A stretch of DNA of 64,000 bases from Pratylenchus scribneri (Eukaryota; Nematoda; Chromadorea; Rhabditida; Pratylenchidae): positions 186,001-250,000 of the forward strand of contig JAQSEB010000016.1 of the NCBI GenBank assembly GCA_030063045.1, written 5' to 3'. The notes below the pieces were generated by a model. It made no database searches. It worked only from the letters and a program-made list of their open reading frames with translations, and was not told the DNA's origin. The position numbers were made by a program, and so were the translations under genes. Of this stretch, positions 29,853 through 40,376 are shown in pieces. How positions within the stretch are numbered: position 1 is the stretch's first letter; each line of letters starts with the position of its first letter.

Positions 29853-32199
29853 TTATTCAAAGACTTGTTTAAATTCCGTGAATTGCCATTTGTCCTTATC
29901 AAAATTCACACGGACTGAGTCATCAGTATAAAGCAAACCAATAGCCGGAAAAATTTGGAGGTCGATAAATTTTGCTGGTATTTCAGCCTTCCCTGAATTT
30001 GAAATAAAATCTTTTTTCATAAAATAACTTTTTTTTTTATTTACCAAGCAATTTTCTGTGAAAAGTTGAGAAGCATTCTATTTTGGAATTTGGCAGATGA
30101 ATTATACCAATGCCAATCACGTTGCCATTTTTGAACGTCTCATTGCCATTTCCAATTTTTGTTGCGGTTCCATCAATCCAAATTCCTCCTTTGTTGCAAA
30201 TTCCAATTGTATTAGTATCTGCAGCTCCAAGCCATTTTGTTCCTTCCAATAGAAATTGTTGGGTACAAAATCCAATGACAATGTTGTTGGTACTGTTAAA
30301 AACATATTATTGGTTTCATAAATGTGCGCATTTGCTATTTTTAGCCCCAGCCCTGTTTTTTAGTAATTTGGCTTCGGCCCGGCCTCAGCGCCCCGGAACT
30401 TACTCTTGGCCCGGGCCCTAGACCCGGAAAAAGGCAAAAAAATTTCTGGCCTTAAAAATCAATAAAATTTTATAAAATTATTAAATTATGATATTTAATT
30501 TACTTTTGTTTTTTAATATCTCTCTCTTTGATAAAATGATATTTGCATTATTTAATTTAAAAAAATATAATTTAGCCCTTCAAAATCAAAATAATGATCA
30601 AGATTTTGGTTAATGGGGCTGGCCACAAGCTCTGGCTTTTCCGAATTTCAGCCCGGGCACTGCCCCAGGGCGCGGCTCCGGGGCCGAGCAACACTGTTCA
30701 TAAGCATGAAAAATCAGAAATTTAAAAATTATTTGCCTATTATAATTCTAAAAAACACCAATTTTATAAAACAATAAATTCAGTAATTTATAAATTTCAA
30801 ATAAAATTGTATTAAAATAAAATTAATTTACCTGTTTGGTTTGTTGAGAATTTTCACTTCAAAAAAGAAAGCAATTCTTGGCTTATTGATGCCATTCATA
30901 TTGAATGATGGAATCGTTAAAACAGATCGAACACAGTTGTATACTTAAAAATAATATTTTAACAAATTGAGATTTTTATTCTATTTCCATAAAATAATTC
31001 TTTACCTTCTGAGCCGGAATGCTTCAAAATGAATCCATCGTCTAAAATTGTCAATTTTTTCGGTGGATAATCAAATGCATTCCATCTGTATGCCTTCCAA
31101 TCGTATCTGATATATTCGATTCCATCAATTTGTTCAGTCAAAATGGCCAGCTGAAATTTATAACAGAGAAAATAAATTCATCATTTGAATTTTTGTCAAA
31201 GATGTAGGAAAATAAATGTAGTAATAATAAATTTCTTAAAGAATACGATTTTTTGAATAAAACATTTTTAGCAAAAAAAAGTTGCCTGTCATTCTTACAT
31301 AAAAAATTTTGAACAATTTTTATCAAATATTGTCCGGACTCCGGAGTAGTATTTGGCAAATTTACCTAGAATTATATTCCCGAGATTTCTCGATCTATTT
31401 CGCCAAGATTTTGCTCGGGCTAAAGAGTAGTCAGAAGTTAATATTAAGAGGGAACAGAGGAAAAATTAACTTGAAAAACATTGAAATTATCTAACATGCA
31501 AAAGTAAACCGGATTCAACAAAGGATGCCGAATTTTAATAATTTTTTATATTTTCCAACTTAAATTTGAAACAATTCATTCACCAATTTTACCTCTTTAA
31601 TTTGTTTCTCCAATTCGTGGGTCTTTGTTTTCAATATTACATTCTCCTCCTTCAGTTCTACAATTTGATCGTTCAATTTGGCGTTCTTTTCAGCAATTTC
31701 TTCATCCTTCTTGGCCATCAGCTCTTTCAACACATTTAATTCTTCTTTCATTTCTTCAAATTCATGGACTTTTTCCACATTTTCATCACTCATTTTGCCA
31801 TTTTCTTCGACCAATTTCTCGACATCTTCTTTCAATCCTTCATTTTCCAAACGCATTCCCTCCATTGCCTTCATCATTTTTGCCATTCCATTTTTTAATT
31901 CGGCATTTTCCTTATTCATTCCATCAAATTTATTCTCCAATTTTCCAATTTCCTTGCCCATTTGCCAGATCATTTGCATCACTCCCTGCGATTGATCACC
32001 ATTGTTAGGGCTATTCGCCTTTCTCATGACCATATCCTAAAAAATGTCGAAACTTTAATTTTTTCTCACAAAATTTTACCATCAATTTTTTGATTTCCTC
32101 AACCATTTTTTTCATGTCCATTCCAATGGATGAAACTGCCGTAAAATCCGATTCATCCAACATATCCTCAACAATAAATCCGTTGTTATTTGGTTCCAT
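29853..32199 (-). CDS. SPRY gene E with long coiled coil, 402 residues, intact
   Basis: Exons 32080-32199, 31593-32036, 31006-31150, 30832-30943, 30045-30292 and 29853-29992 join with consistent phases (0, 0, 1, 2, 1). Residues 1-40 begin MEPNNNGFIVEDML. Residues 41-188 are a long Glu/Lys-rich coiled coil (heptads through KLVEENGKMSDENVEKVHEF). The F-box-like exon of the sisters is absent and the next exon has a different start (LAILTEQIDGIEYIRYDWKA) before the common KLTILDDGFILKHSG segment. The SPRY core shows LLEGTKWLG, FKNGNVIGIGII and CFSTFHRKLLG; the last exon ends FTEFKQVFE. A coiled coil plus SPRY suggests an oligomeric adaptor, by analogy with TRIM-type proteins; partners are unknown. 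Intron 4 carries a GC-rich insert. Confidence 0.85.
30323..30696. mobile_element. GC-rich insert in an intron of SPRY gene E, hAT-like right end
   Basis: A strikingly G+C-rich island (words like GGCCCGGGCCC and GGCTCCGGGGCCGAGC) around an AT-rich centre. The right end GAGCAACACTG is the complement of CAGTGTTGCTC, like the end of the 11790-12436 element. An imperfect 8-base duplication (TTCATAAA at 30315, TTCATAAG at 30697) flanks it. The left end does not show the matching inverted end, so the element may be truncated or the call wrong. Confidence 0.5.
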
Positions 32200-33915
32200 T
32201 TTTGTAGAAATTTTAAAGAAAATTTGATGAAAATTATGAAAATTGTTTATCTGGAATAATGTATGTAAATTGGAATGAAAAAATTAAATAATTTTATTGT
32301 AAATTTACAAATTATTTTTTATGAATTTTGGTTCTATTTTAAGAATGAACTTATGCAATGCAACAATTTTTAATTGGAAAATGAGAATGAGTTGAGGAAG
32401 TTGATTTCTTACATACATATAGGCGAGGCGTTCACTCAAAGAAGGAATGTTTGATTGGAATTGAATAATTTACCAATCCCATATCATCCAATGCTAACCT
32501 TGTAAGGGGGAATGGATGATGATTATGAAAGGAATTGACTTTGGGAAAATTGCTTCTAGCTAATATTTGAATATTTTTTTTTGCAAAATTTGAGATGAAC
32601 TTTGTACTTTTCTGATTGATGAATAAATAAAAATTATGCCATTCTTTCTTATTCATTAGTCTCAATGGTACTTCTTTGACTATTGAATGCTGACCCAAAA
32701 GATTGGCCATTTGTCATATTGCTTCGAGCAAACTTTTTCAATACAAAGATCAATTTGCCTTAGAAAATTTGAATGAGCACAAATAAAAGACCTTGCCGAT
32801 AAAAAATGCTAAAATTTGGAAAATTGTGGGAAATTTGGCTTTAGCTAAAATTATTAGCACTTTTTTGAGATGAGTCAATTTAATTAAGATGATTATAGCT
32901 GATTAGATGCTACTTACTTATCAAACTGAGTAGATTTAGAACTATAAAAGCTGTACGAATTTAGCGGTTGTTGAAAAATGTCGAAATTAAATCTGAAGAA
33001 TTGAAAAGGATAGTGGAATAGGATAAAAATAGCTGCTTTTGCTAATTTATTTGTCAATGGAATTAGTTTCCATATACACGGTCATTTTTGAGGAAAAATA
33101 AATAAATTTTTGGGAAATAGTCGGAATCCACTTTAGATCTTGAAATTATTCTGTGTCAAATCCATGAGATGACAAATTATTTACTGAATCCAAAATTTGA
33201 ACAACAACAAACATGTGGATCATGTATTCCACACAATAAATTACTACAAGTGGACTTTGATATAAATGCATCCCGTTCTCATTTTTTCATTCCATTATTC
33301 ATTCCATTCTTTTCGCCCTTTCCCATCTTATTCAAATTTATGTTCATCATTGCATTGTGCATTATTCACCAATCAAAAAAATTCACTAATATCATTTGTG
33401 CGATTGAGAAATATTTTCAAAAAATTTGCGGAGAGCAATTTTATATTTTCCCAAGAAAATATCATCTCCATTTGATGCCTCTATAATTTAAATATTTTTT
33501 AATCCTCATTGTATATTTATGGGAAAATTATCAAATTTATGATGATTCCATTCTTTGCCCAAACCCCTATTGTTCTTCCTCAAATATTTTATATAAAATT
33601 GCTGAAATGGCATTAAAGGGGAAAATATATTTCAAATGTGAAATTTTCCCAAAATATTCCAAATCAAATTCCACATTCACATTTTTGCCTCATTCTTTGT
33701 TCATTTCATCAACCATATTCCTTTCCTATTCCCTTAAAAAATTGCCCGAATGATATAAAATAGCGAATTTTTATTTTTTAATACATTAATGCGCTTCTTA
33801 ATTCACATCTCATATTCTTAATTTTATTTTTATTTATTATAAATTTTAAATAAATTTATTTAACAAGTTAAAAAAAAGAGTAATAATATTTAATCAAAAA
33901 TTATAAAATTCGAAA
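32200..33915. other. Divergent intergenic region between SPRY genes E and F
   Basis: AT-rich, about 1.7 kb. Minus-strand 32432-32710 and plus-strand 33169-33486 are open but show no family features; the second has one hydrophobic stretch. Neither has support from splice sites or repeats elsewhere. Promoters of both SPRY genes must lie here. Confidence 0.45.
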
Positions 33916-35274
33916 ATGAATCAACAAAATGCTCAAAAAGATTTATTAGGAAAATGGAATGAATTTCGCAAAATGGAGGATGAGATGGCCAAGAAGAAGC
34001 GTGAAATGAATGAGGAGATGGACAGAAAAAAGCGCAAAATAATGGAAGAAATTGCCACAGAACTCAAAATGAAAGATGAAATGGACACGAAAAAACGAAA
34101 AATGATGGATGAGATTATGAAAGAAATGATCAAGAAAGATGAAGAAAATGCAGAGTTGAAAAAGGAGAATTGTATATTGAAAGAAAAAATTGCAAATATG
34201 AAGGCCTTTTATAAAAAGGAAGTAGGCTAGTTTTTTTTTATATAACCTTTTTGTTAATATTTTTCAGTTAAAATCGTTGGCTCATCGCCGAAGATTATCT
34301 GCCGAATTGCTAAATGAATTGTTTTTCTCAATGCCTTTAGAAAATGCTTTTGGTCTTCTGGCCAAAATACCAAATGGCCTTTTGGCCAGAAATATTCAAA
34401 AGATGATCAATGGCATTAAAGAAGTGGAAAATTTATTGAAATTAAATTAATAATGAATTTATACACAGGCATTGAAAAATAATAAATTGAATGTTGAGAA
34501 TTTAGGGCCAAAATTGACAATTTCTGAAGATGGGTTCATCGCTAAGCATTCTGGCCCAAAAGGTAGAAATTAAACAGTAAAATAGAATTCTTTTATTACT
34601 ATTTTTAGGGGATAATTGTGCTCTCGCAATTTTGCCAATTCCATCATTCAATTTAAGCAACATAATTAATAAACCGATTATTGTCTTCTATTTTGAACTA
34701 CAAATTCTAAACAAATCGAATGAGTAAATTAATTTGATTTTTCATTTGTAAAAATAAAAATTAAACATCATTTTTCATTTCTTAACAAATAAAAATATTG
34801 CACAAATAATTCTTAATTTAGTTAAATAATTGTCCAACTATCATATTAGATCTCCAACCATTGGCATTGGATTTTGCGACCATAAATTTCCATTGGAAAA
34901 CAAATGGTTTGGAGGGTCCAATTCGATTGGAATTTATTGCAAAGTGCGAATCTTGATTGATCGATTTGCAATTGTGTTCAGAAATGGCATTGAAGAAGAT
35001 TTTAATGAAGGAGATATGATTGGTATTGGGATAATCCATCAACCAAATTCAAAGATGGAATGTTTTTGCACGTGGAATGAAGAATTACTAGGTTGTAATA
35101 TTCTTTAATTATTAATAAAATTACACAAATTCAGGGAAGGTTGCATTGCCTACAAAATTTGCAAATATTCAACTTTTACCGGCAATCAATTTGGAATACA
35201 ATGGTGAATCAATCCTGGCAAATTTTGGAATCAACAAGTGGAGCTTCAAAGAATTTGAAAGTGTTCTCGAATAA
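33916..35274 (+). CDS. SPRY gene F, coiled coil, F-box-like and SPRY, 350 residues, intact
   Basis: Exons 33916-34221, 34268-34423, 34469-34562, 34609-34723, 34850-35091 and 35135-35274 join with consistent phases (0, 0, 1, 2, 1) and no internal stop. Residues 1-102 are a Lys/Glu/Met-rich coiled coil with internal repeats (RKKRKIMEEI, TKKRKMMDEI). Residues 103-154 form the F-box-like segment (LSAELLNELFFSMPLENAFG). The remainder is SPRY: TIGIGFCDHKFPLENKWFGG, FNEGDMIGIGII, CFCTWNEELLG, last strand ending FKEFESVLE. This is the best full-length reference for the family in the window. The F-box assignment rests on the L-P-x-E-L-L-x-x-L-F pattern only; if correct, the protein could link a SPRY-bound target to SCF ubiquitin ligase. 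Confidence 0.88.
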
Positions 35275-35700
35275 AAATTTGAGAAATTGATTGCAAGAAA
35301 AGCTAAATAAGGAAGATAAACAAAATTTAATTTCAATTTTTTTCTAAATTTGAAATTTATTGAATTTACTTTTATAATATTTAATTTTGAATAAACAATA
35401 AATTGTTTTTCATTCTACATTAATTAACTTGATGTGTTGTGACCTCTTTGGTTTAACATATTTCTCCGATGCTCTAGCTTATTAGCTTAAAACCACGACT
35501 AATAAACCTCAACTCTTTTTCTGACCAAGATATATGCAATTAAGAATCATTTTTTAAAATATTAAAAATAATTTTTATTACCAATTTAATATTTCGCCTT
35601 AAATTATTTTAGAAGCTTGAAAATAACAATTGGCCATTATTTATTTTTCCTGATTCCACCATCTATTTGTTCAATTGCTATGAGTTATAGATAGTACTTA
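35275..35700. other. AT-rich intergenic region
   Basis: 3' flank of SPRY gene F. A short frame at about 35625-35695 (hydrophobic, GHYLFFLIPPSICSIAMSY) could be a transmembrane piece of the following receptor, but I could not connect it by splicing. Confidence 0.4.
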
Positions 35701-35717
35701 TTTTGAAATCAAAAAGC

Positions 35718-36703
35718 CATTGTTGAATAATTCTCTCAATTTATCTGAATTCTCCATTGATTTCGACGATATCGCATTTGTAATATTTCCATTAGATGTA
35801 AGCAAAAATACTTATTTTAATTTATATCACAAAATTCAGGAATATAGAAGTTTAATTCTAATATTTTTAACTATATTCTTCCATATTCTCTCATATTCCA
35901 TAATTATTTTTTATGGTCGAAAAATGTTCAAATATGTGGCTACCCGTGCAATGAGTGAACGGCTGAAGACATTGAATAAACAATTGACTAAAAGTTTGAT
36001 TATTTGTGTGAGTGAATAAATTTATTAGACTTTCTCTGAAAAATTTATTTTGATTATAGAAATATTTTCAGATCCGAATAATGCTTAATATTAGCTGTAA
36101 TTTTGACAATTTTTTTACCATTGTAAAAATTTGGATAGATATGAAATATGAATTGATTAAGGAAAGAGATTGAGAATTGAAAAATTGCCAGCTAAAATCC
36201 GGCAGATTTTTTTAACTATAATTTTATTTCAAAATCAAGTCTTATCAATCATTTTTATATTAAAATGCTCGAAAGAGGGAGCTTGACCAAATGAAAAATT
36301 TTTATTGATAATTTGAAAGATTGGTGAGATTTTTTAGCAAAATTTATGCAAGAAATTAGAAAAATAATAAATTTATATAATTTATTCTTTTAGAAAATTT
36401 TCAATATTAAGACTATGTATATTGTATATTAAAAAATTTATATATCATACGAAAAAATATTTTATTTTAATTTTTCAGGCAGCTTATCCGCTAACATTCG
36501 AGGCATTAATTCTATTTGCCGGATTCACACCTTTCAAACCATTGCTGAATGGAAAGATTTTTGTTTATATACTAACTAGCTGGCTGCCAATTTTGAATCC
36601 TTTGGCCAGTCTTTGGACATTTCGCCCATACCGTGATGCATTGATGGCGCCATTCAAGAAAGCTAGGAATGATGTTATGCCTCAAATAAATAATTACTTA
36701 TAA
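35718..36703 (+). pseudogene. Seven-transmembrane chemoreceptor, C-terminal part
   Basis: Two exons: 35718-36007 (GTGAGT donor) and 36479-36703 (TTTTTCAG acceptor). The first encodes a loop and one membrane segment (LILIFLTIFFHILSYSIIIF) followed by a cytosolic LKTLNKQLTKSLIIC. The second encodes two more membrane segments and WLPILNPLASLWTFRPYRDA, the kind of NP-x-YR end seen in nematode str/srd-type chemoreceptors. Only about three of seven membrane helices are found; the first four are not seen upstream. I infer a truncated gene, though undetected short exons between 35275 and 35718 are possible. Confidence 0.6.
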
Positions 36704-36972
36704 GCTGGAACAAGAGGAAATTTTTAAATTTCAATTTTATATATTTTAAATTTTTCTTGCTAAACTAATAAAAATAAAACAATTTAAAATGATTATTTTT
36801 TTGAGCACTTCTGCCCTTTCGCATTTCGAATTTAAATTGTCTTTTATTTCGCATGTTCAGTCCAAGCCATTGAATTTTCAAACTCGTATGATTGTCAATG
36901 CTCTTTTCTGTCCCAAGATGGCGGAAAAGGCAAAGATGAATGATAAATCTATGATTTAATCCAATGAATTCA

Positions 36973-37649
36973 TTGGTACTTGTATACTTTGTATCCGCCA
37001 GAACCCTTAAAAAATTTCGAAATTTTTTCTCTACAAAATTATATACCAATCGATTCGTCTTGGCGAGCTGGTTATGAAAATGTTAAAATTTTGAACATCA
37101 GCACATTTGGCAAAATTATGAACTCATGAAAATTGAAAAAGTGCTTGGTCCCCCCTATGGGTCTGAACTCGAAAAATTTTTTGAAAATTTTTTTAGTCAA
37201 TTTATAGCTCATTCGACGCGTCTCGACTAGCAGAATGCGAATCTCTTATCGGTTTCGCATAAAACACAAAAATAAAAAAGTTACAGTCGCGCAAGTCTGC
37301 CCAGTTCCAACACATCCAGCGAAACTAAAATGGCCGTAACTTTTTTATTTTTATGTTATATGCGAAATCGATGGCAGATTCGAGCTTCTCTCATCGAGAC
37401 GCGTCGACAGAGATATAATTCGACCGAAAAAATGTTAAAAAATTTTTCGAGCTCAGACCCATAGGGGGGACCAAGCACCTTTTTCGATTTCCTTGAGGTC
37501 ATAACTTTTTTATTTCTGGGTTTTATGCGAAACTAATAACATTTTCATAACCAGCTCGCCAAGACGAGTCGATTGGTATATAATTTTGTAGAAAAAAAAT
37601 TTCGAAATTTTTTAAGGGTTCTGGCGGATACAAAGTATACAAGTACCAA
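36973..37649. repeat. Foldback/MITE-like element, nearly one long palindrome
   Basis: The ends are TTGGTACTTGTATACTTTGT (left) and its complement (right). Further inside, CGTCTTGGCGAGCTGGTTAT and GTCCCCCCTATGGGTCTGA each recur inverted. The two arms pair over most of the 677 bases, around a centre near 37310. A short TTCA occurs on both flanks, a possible 4-base target duplication. No coding capacity. Confidence 0.85.
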
Positions 37650-37791
37650 TTCATTAAATAAAAATTTTCTATCAATTAAAAGAGAGTGAAATTAACCGCA
37701 CCAATTTATTCATCACAAATTTATTTTTTTATCGATATAAATATTTTATTCTCTCCATTATTGAAATCTTTCTATCCATTCTTTGCACATT

Positions 37792-38446
37792 TTATTTCGG
37801 CAAACAACTATAATGAAATGGAATTCCATGGATGAATTCGTCGGCTTCCACTATGCAACGTTGTGCTTGCATCTTGCATTGAAATTTATTCAAACCAAAG
37901 CATTGAGGAAGGGAAGGCCGAATTATAGTTGTAGTAGATATCATATTTGGAGGCGGGGTTTTACGAGAAGGCATATTTGTAGGCGGAGTTGTAGGAGAAG
38001 ACATATTCGGAGGTGCGGTTTTAGTAGAAGACATATTCGGAGACGATGTTGGGAGTGGCATATTCGGAGTCGGGGTTCCAGAAGAAGACATATTCGGAGT
38101 CGATATTGGAAGTGGCATATTCGGAGGTGGAGGAAATGGTATATTCGGAGGTGGTTGTGGAAACGGCATATTCTGAGGCGGCGGCGGAAATGGCATATAC
38201 GGCGGAGGAGGAGGAAATGGCATATACGGAGGTGGAGGAAATGGCATATTCGGAGGCGGCGGCGGAAATGGCATATTCGGCGGAGGTGGAGGAAATGGCA
38301 TATACGGAGGTGGTGGAAGCATATTTGGAGGTGGAGGAGGAAATGGCATATACGGAGGTGGTGGTGGATAAGGCATATTCCAATGTGGGGAATATGGCAT
38401 CGGAAACGGAAATGATGAATGAGGAGGCCGAAGAAGAATTGCAGCC
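37792..38446 (-). CDS. Proline-rich repeat protein with cysteine-containing tail (5' end not found)
   Basis: The open exon starts after a TTTTTAAAG acceptor near 38447 and ends with TAA at 37792. It encodes about twelve copies of a 9-14 residue unit of type NMPFPPPP or YMPFPPPP, then Ser/Thr-rich degenerate units (NMSSTKTAPP), then a unique tail of about 40 residues with four cysteines (PQCFGLNKFQC to HYSCLPK). Proline-rich repeats with a cysteine tail suggest an extracellular structural or secreted protein. A signal-peptide exon should lie upstream but I could not identify it. The repeat also leaves long frames on the plus strand, which I regard as shadows. Confidence 0.6.
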
Positions 38447-39254
38447 TTTAAAATTTATGCATTATTTGTAAAATAATTATCATATTAATGAGGATAGTAA
38501 TAAAATTTTTTAATGAGAATAGTATAAAATAAATATTTTAAAAATCGATTCCATTAATAAAATGTAGAAAATTTATTTAAAATTTTTGATAATTACTTTC
38601 ATTCAATAGTATAAGTTTCAGTTACTATGACATTTTATAGTTGAGGAAAAAATAATTTGTTAAAGAAATTCTAATTTACTCTCTGTTGTTTTATTTGATT
38701 GTGATTCGTTCAAAACCCAAAAAATTTGCATCCTCAAACAGGTTTTAAGAAATTTTTTCTGCTAATATCAAAAAAATCGAGTAAAGAAAAGGGAAAAAAA
38801 ATCAAACCTTCTAATTTTTTGATTAAATATTCTTCCAATTGGTCAATGTCTTCTATGTCTTTAAGTTTTTTGTCTGTTTCAGAAATAGAAATTATTTTGT
38901 TGTCCTCTTCGCCATTTTTTCACAATTTAAAAAATTATGGTTTTTTTTCCAAATTTTTAATTATTAATTTTTTATTTTTGGAGATGGCAGGGAATTATAA
39001 TTTATTTTTTTTTATAAGAAATACACAAAAAACAATATAAAAAGGATTTAGAAATATAATTTGTAATTTTAATTTTTCTATATTTTCATAATTTAAAAAA
39101 CGAAGATAATTAATTTTTCACCAACAACTTTAAATGGAAAATTGCATATTAAAAAAATCCATTACAAGAAATTCCTAGGAAAATGATCAAAAATAAATTG
39201 TAAATAAATATTTAATTAAGATTTTAAATATTTTTTATTCTACACTGAAGCAAA
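38447..39254. other. AT-rich intergenic region
   Basis: Contains a plus-strand frame at 38726-39040 with low-complexity hydrophobic sequence and no family signal. The first exon of the proline-rich gene may lie here. Nothing further is supported. Confidence 0.4.
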
Positions 39255-39580
39255 TTACAAAAATAATAATAATAATAATGCATTCCGATTTTCTTCTTTC
39301 AAACGTTTCATTGAGTCAAAATCCCCAAAGGTATAATCTTTGTTGAACATGCGTAGTGAAATACAATCGCAGCTCGGCTTGTTGCAATCACTCTTACAAT
39401 TTGGATATTTTTCGCATCCAAATTCGGATTTGCCAGAGCAAAATGCGTCCTAAAAATATTGCATTTATCGTTATTTATCAAGTAATATTAATTTATCTCA
39501 TTGATTGGAAAAGCCATGAGACATTCAAGCGAAATAATAATCAGTAAAAGGCAGTAGAATGCAATTAAATTTGGTTTCAT
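39255..39580 (-). CDS. Secreted cysteine-rich peptide, 92 residues, odd splice donor
   Basis: Exon 1 (39497-39580) encodes a signal peptide (MKPNLIAFYCLLLIIISLEC, then LMAFPINE). Exon 2 (39255-39449) follows a TTTTTAG acceptor and encodes six cysteines spaced C-x7-C-x5-C-x3-C-x4-C-x-C, then a tail with FDSMKRLKEE ending in a Leu run made by a TTA repeat. The two exons fit in phase 0 only if exon 1 ends at GAG before ATAAAT, where the intron would start with AT instead of GT; no GT is available between there and the acceptor. Either a donor G-to-A change has occurred or the model needs another site. The family is not recognised. Confidence 0.6.
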
Positions 39581-40135
39581 TTTTTAAATTGGAAAGAAAT
39601 GAAAGAAAATTTCAAACAGCTAGAGAAAAAGAAAATATATATATAAATTATAATTAAGTATAAAAAGGATAAGCCTTGGAAGAAACAACAAAAATTTGAT
39701 GTTTTTTGCTAGGAAGAATAGAATATTTTTTGTGACAACTCTGAATGAAATTGATTAGAACACTCAAAATCAATTTGAACGAATTTAGATGATTGATTAA
39801 TTTCAAACTATATTTAAAAATAATCTAAATATTTTTTGAGCCAAATCGATAAATATCAGAATATTCTACCTTTTTAAAGCTTAGTATAAGCTTAAAATCA
39901 AATCTAGTCTTTAAATATTTATTTTTTTTTCATGCCCAGCTATTAACTATAACTTTACCAAACGCCCAATTAATTATCTTCTATATGAAAAATATCCTAA
40001 AAGATTTGAAAAAAAAAGACTTCGTTTTATATAAGTTACTGACCATCTTGGTGCAGTTGCCATTGCTGGATCCAAGATGATTATCATTACAAGCATAAAA
40101 ATCATCAGAAACAGCAACAGTTTGTACGTGGACAT
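39577..40135 (-). pseudogene. Inverted copy of the 14.9-kb peptide gene with its cysteine exon replaced
   Basis: Exon 1 (40044-40135) is the same signal-peptide exon as at 14948-15039, with the same GTCAGT donor, and the intron is conserved to a CTCTAG acceptor at 39620. Beyond that site the sequence differs: the cysteine-rich exon is gone, and splicing would give CCLKFSFISFQFKK and a stop at 39577. That stop overlaps the ATG (39580) of the next cysteine-rich peptide. I infer that the promoter, signal exon and intron were copied and now sit directly upstream of a different peptide gene. Confidence 0.65.
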
Positions 40136-40365
40136 GACTTAGTTTTTGTTTGTGTGAAATCTGGTTAAATAACATTGCAATTATTATTTATATTCATCAT
40201 AAATTTAAATAGTTTGAGGGTATGCAAATGATTGAGGGTTCAGAAATTCATTTTATTAAACAAAAATATTAGTTCGCCGAAAAGGGGAATTTTACAGTTT
40301 ATTGTGATTTTGGAAATTTTACTGTTTAGTTTTGAATGTTCGTCGAATGTCGGAATTATTTATGA
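39620..40365 (-). repeat. Inverted copy of 14690-15417
   Basis: Closely similar over promoter, first exon and intron, with scattered substitutions and small indels. The copy ends about ten bases before the 35-base minisatellite on one side and at the 3' splice site on the other. Confidence 0.88.
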
Positions 40366-40376
40366 ATATTAGTACA

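Noticed and set aside
33169..33486. 105-codon frame with one hydrophobic stretch
   Set aside because: AT-rich, low-information sequence in a divergent promoter region, with no homologous counterpart between the other SPRY pairs.
37783..38471. Plus-strand frames rich in Arg/Trp/His or Glu/Ala across the proline-rich gene
   Set aside because: They are shadows of the repeated GGAGGTGGAGG-type sequence. The minus strand has a regular MPFPPPP repeat and a unique cysteine tail, a better coding candidate.
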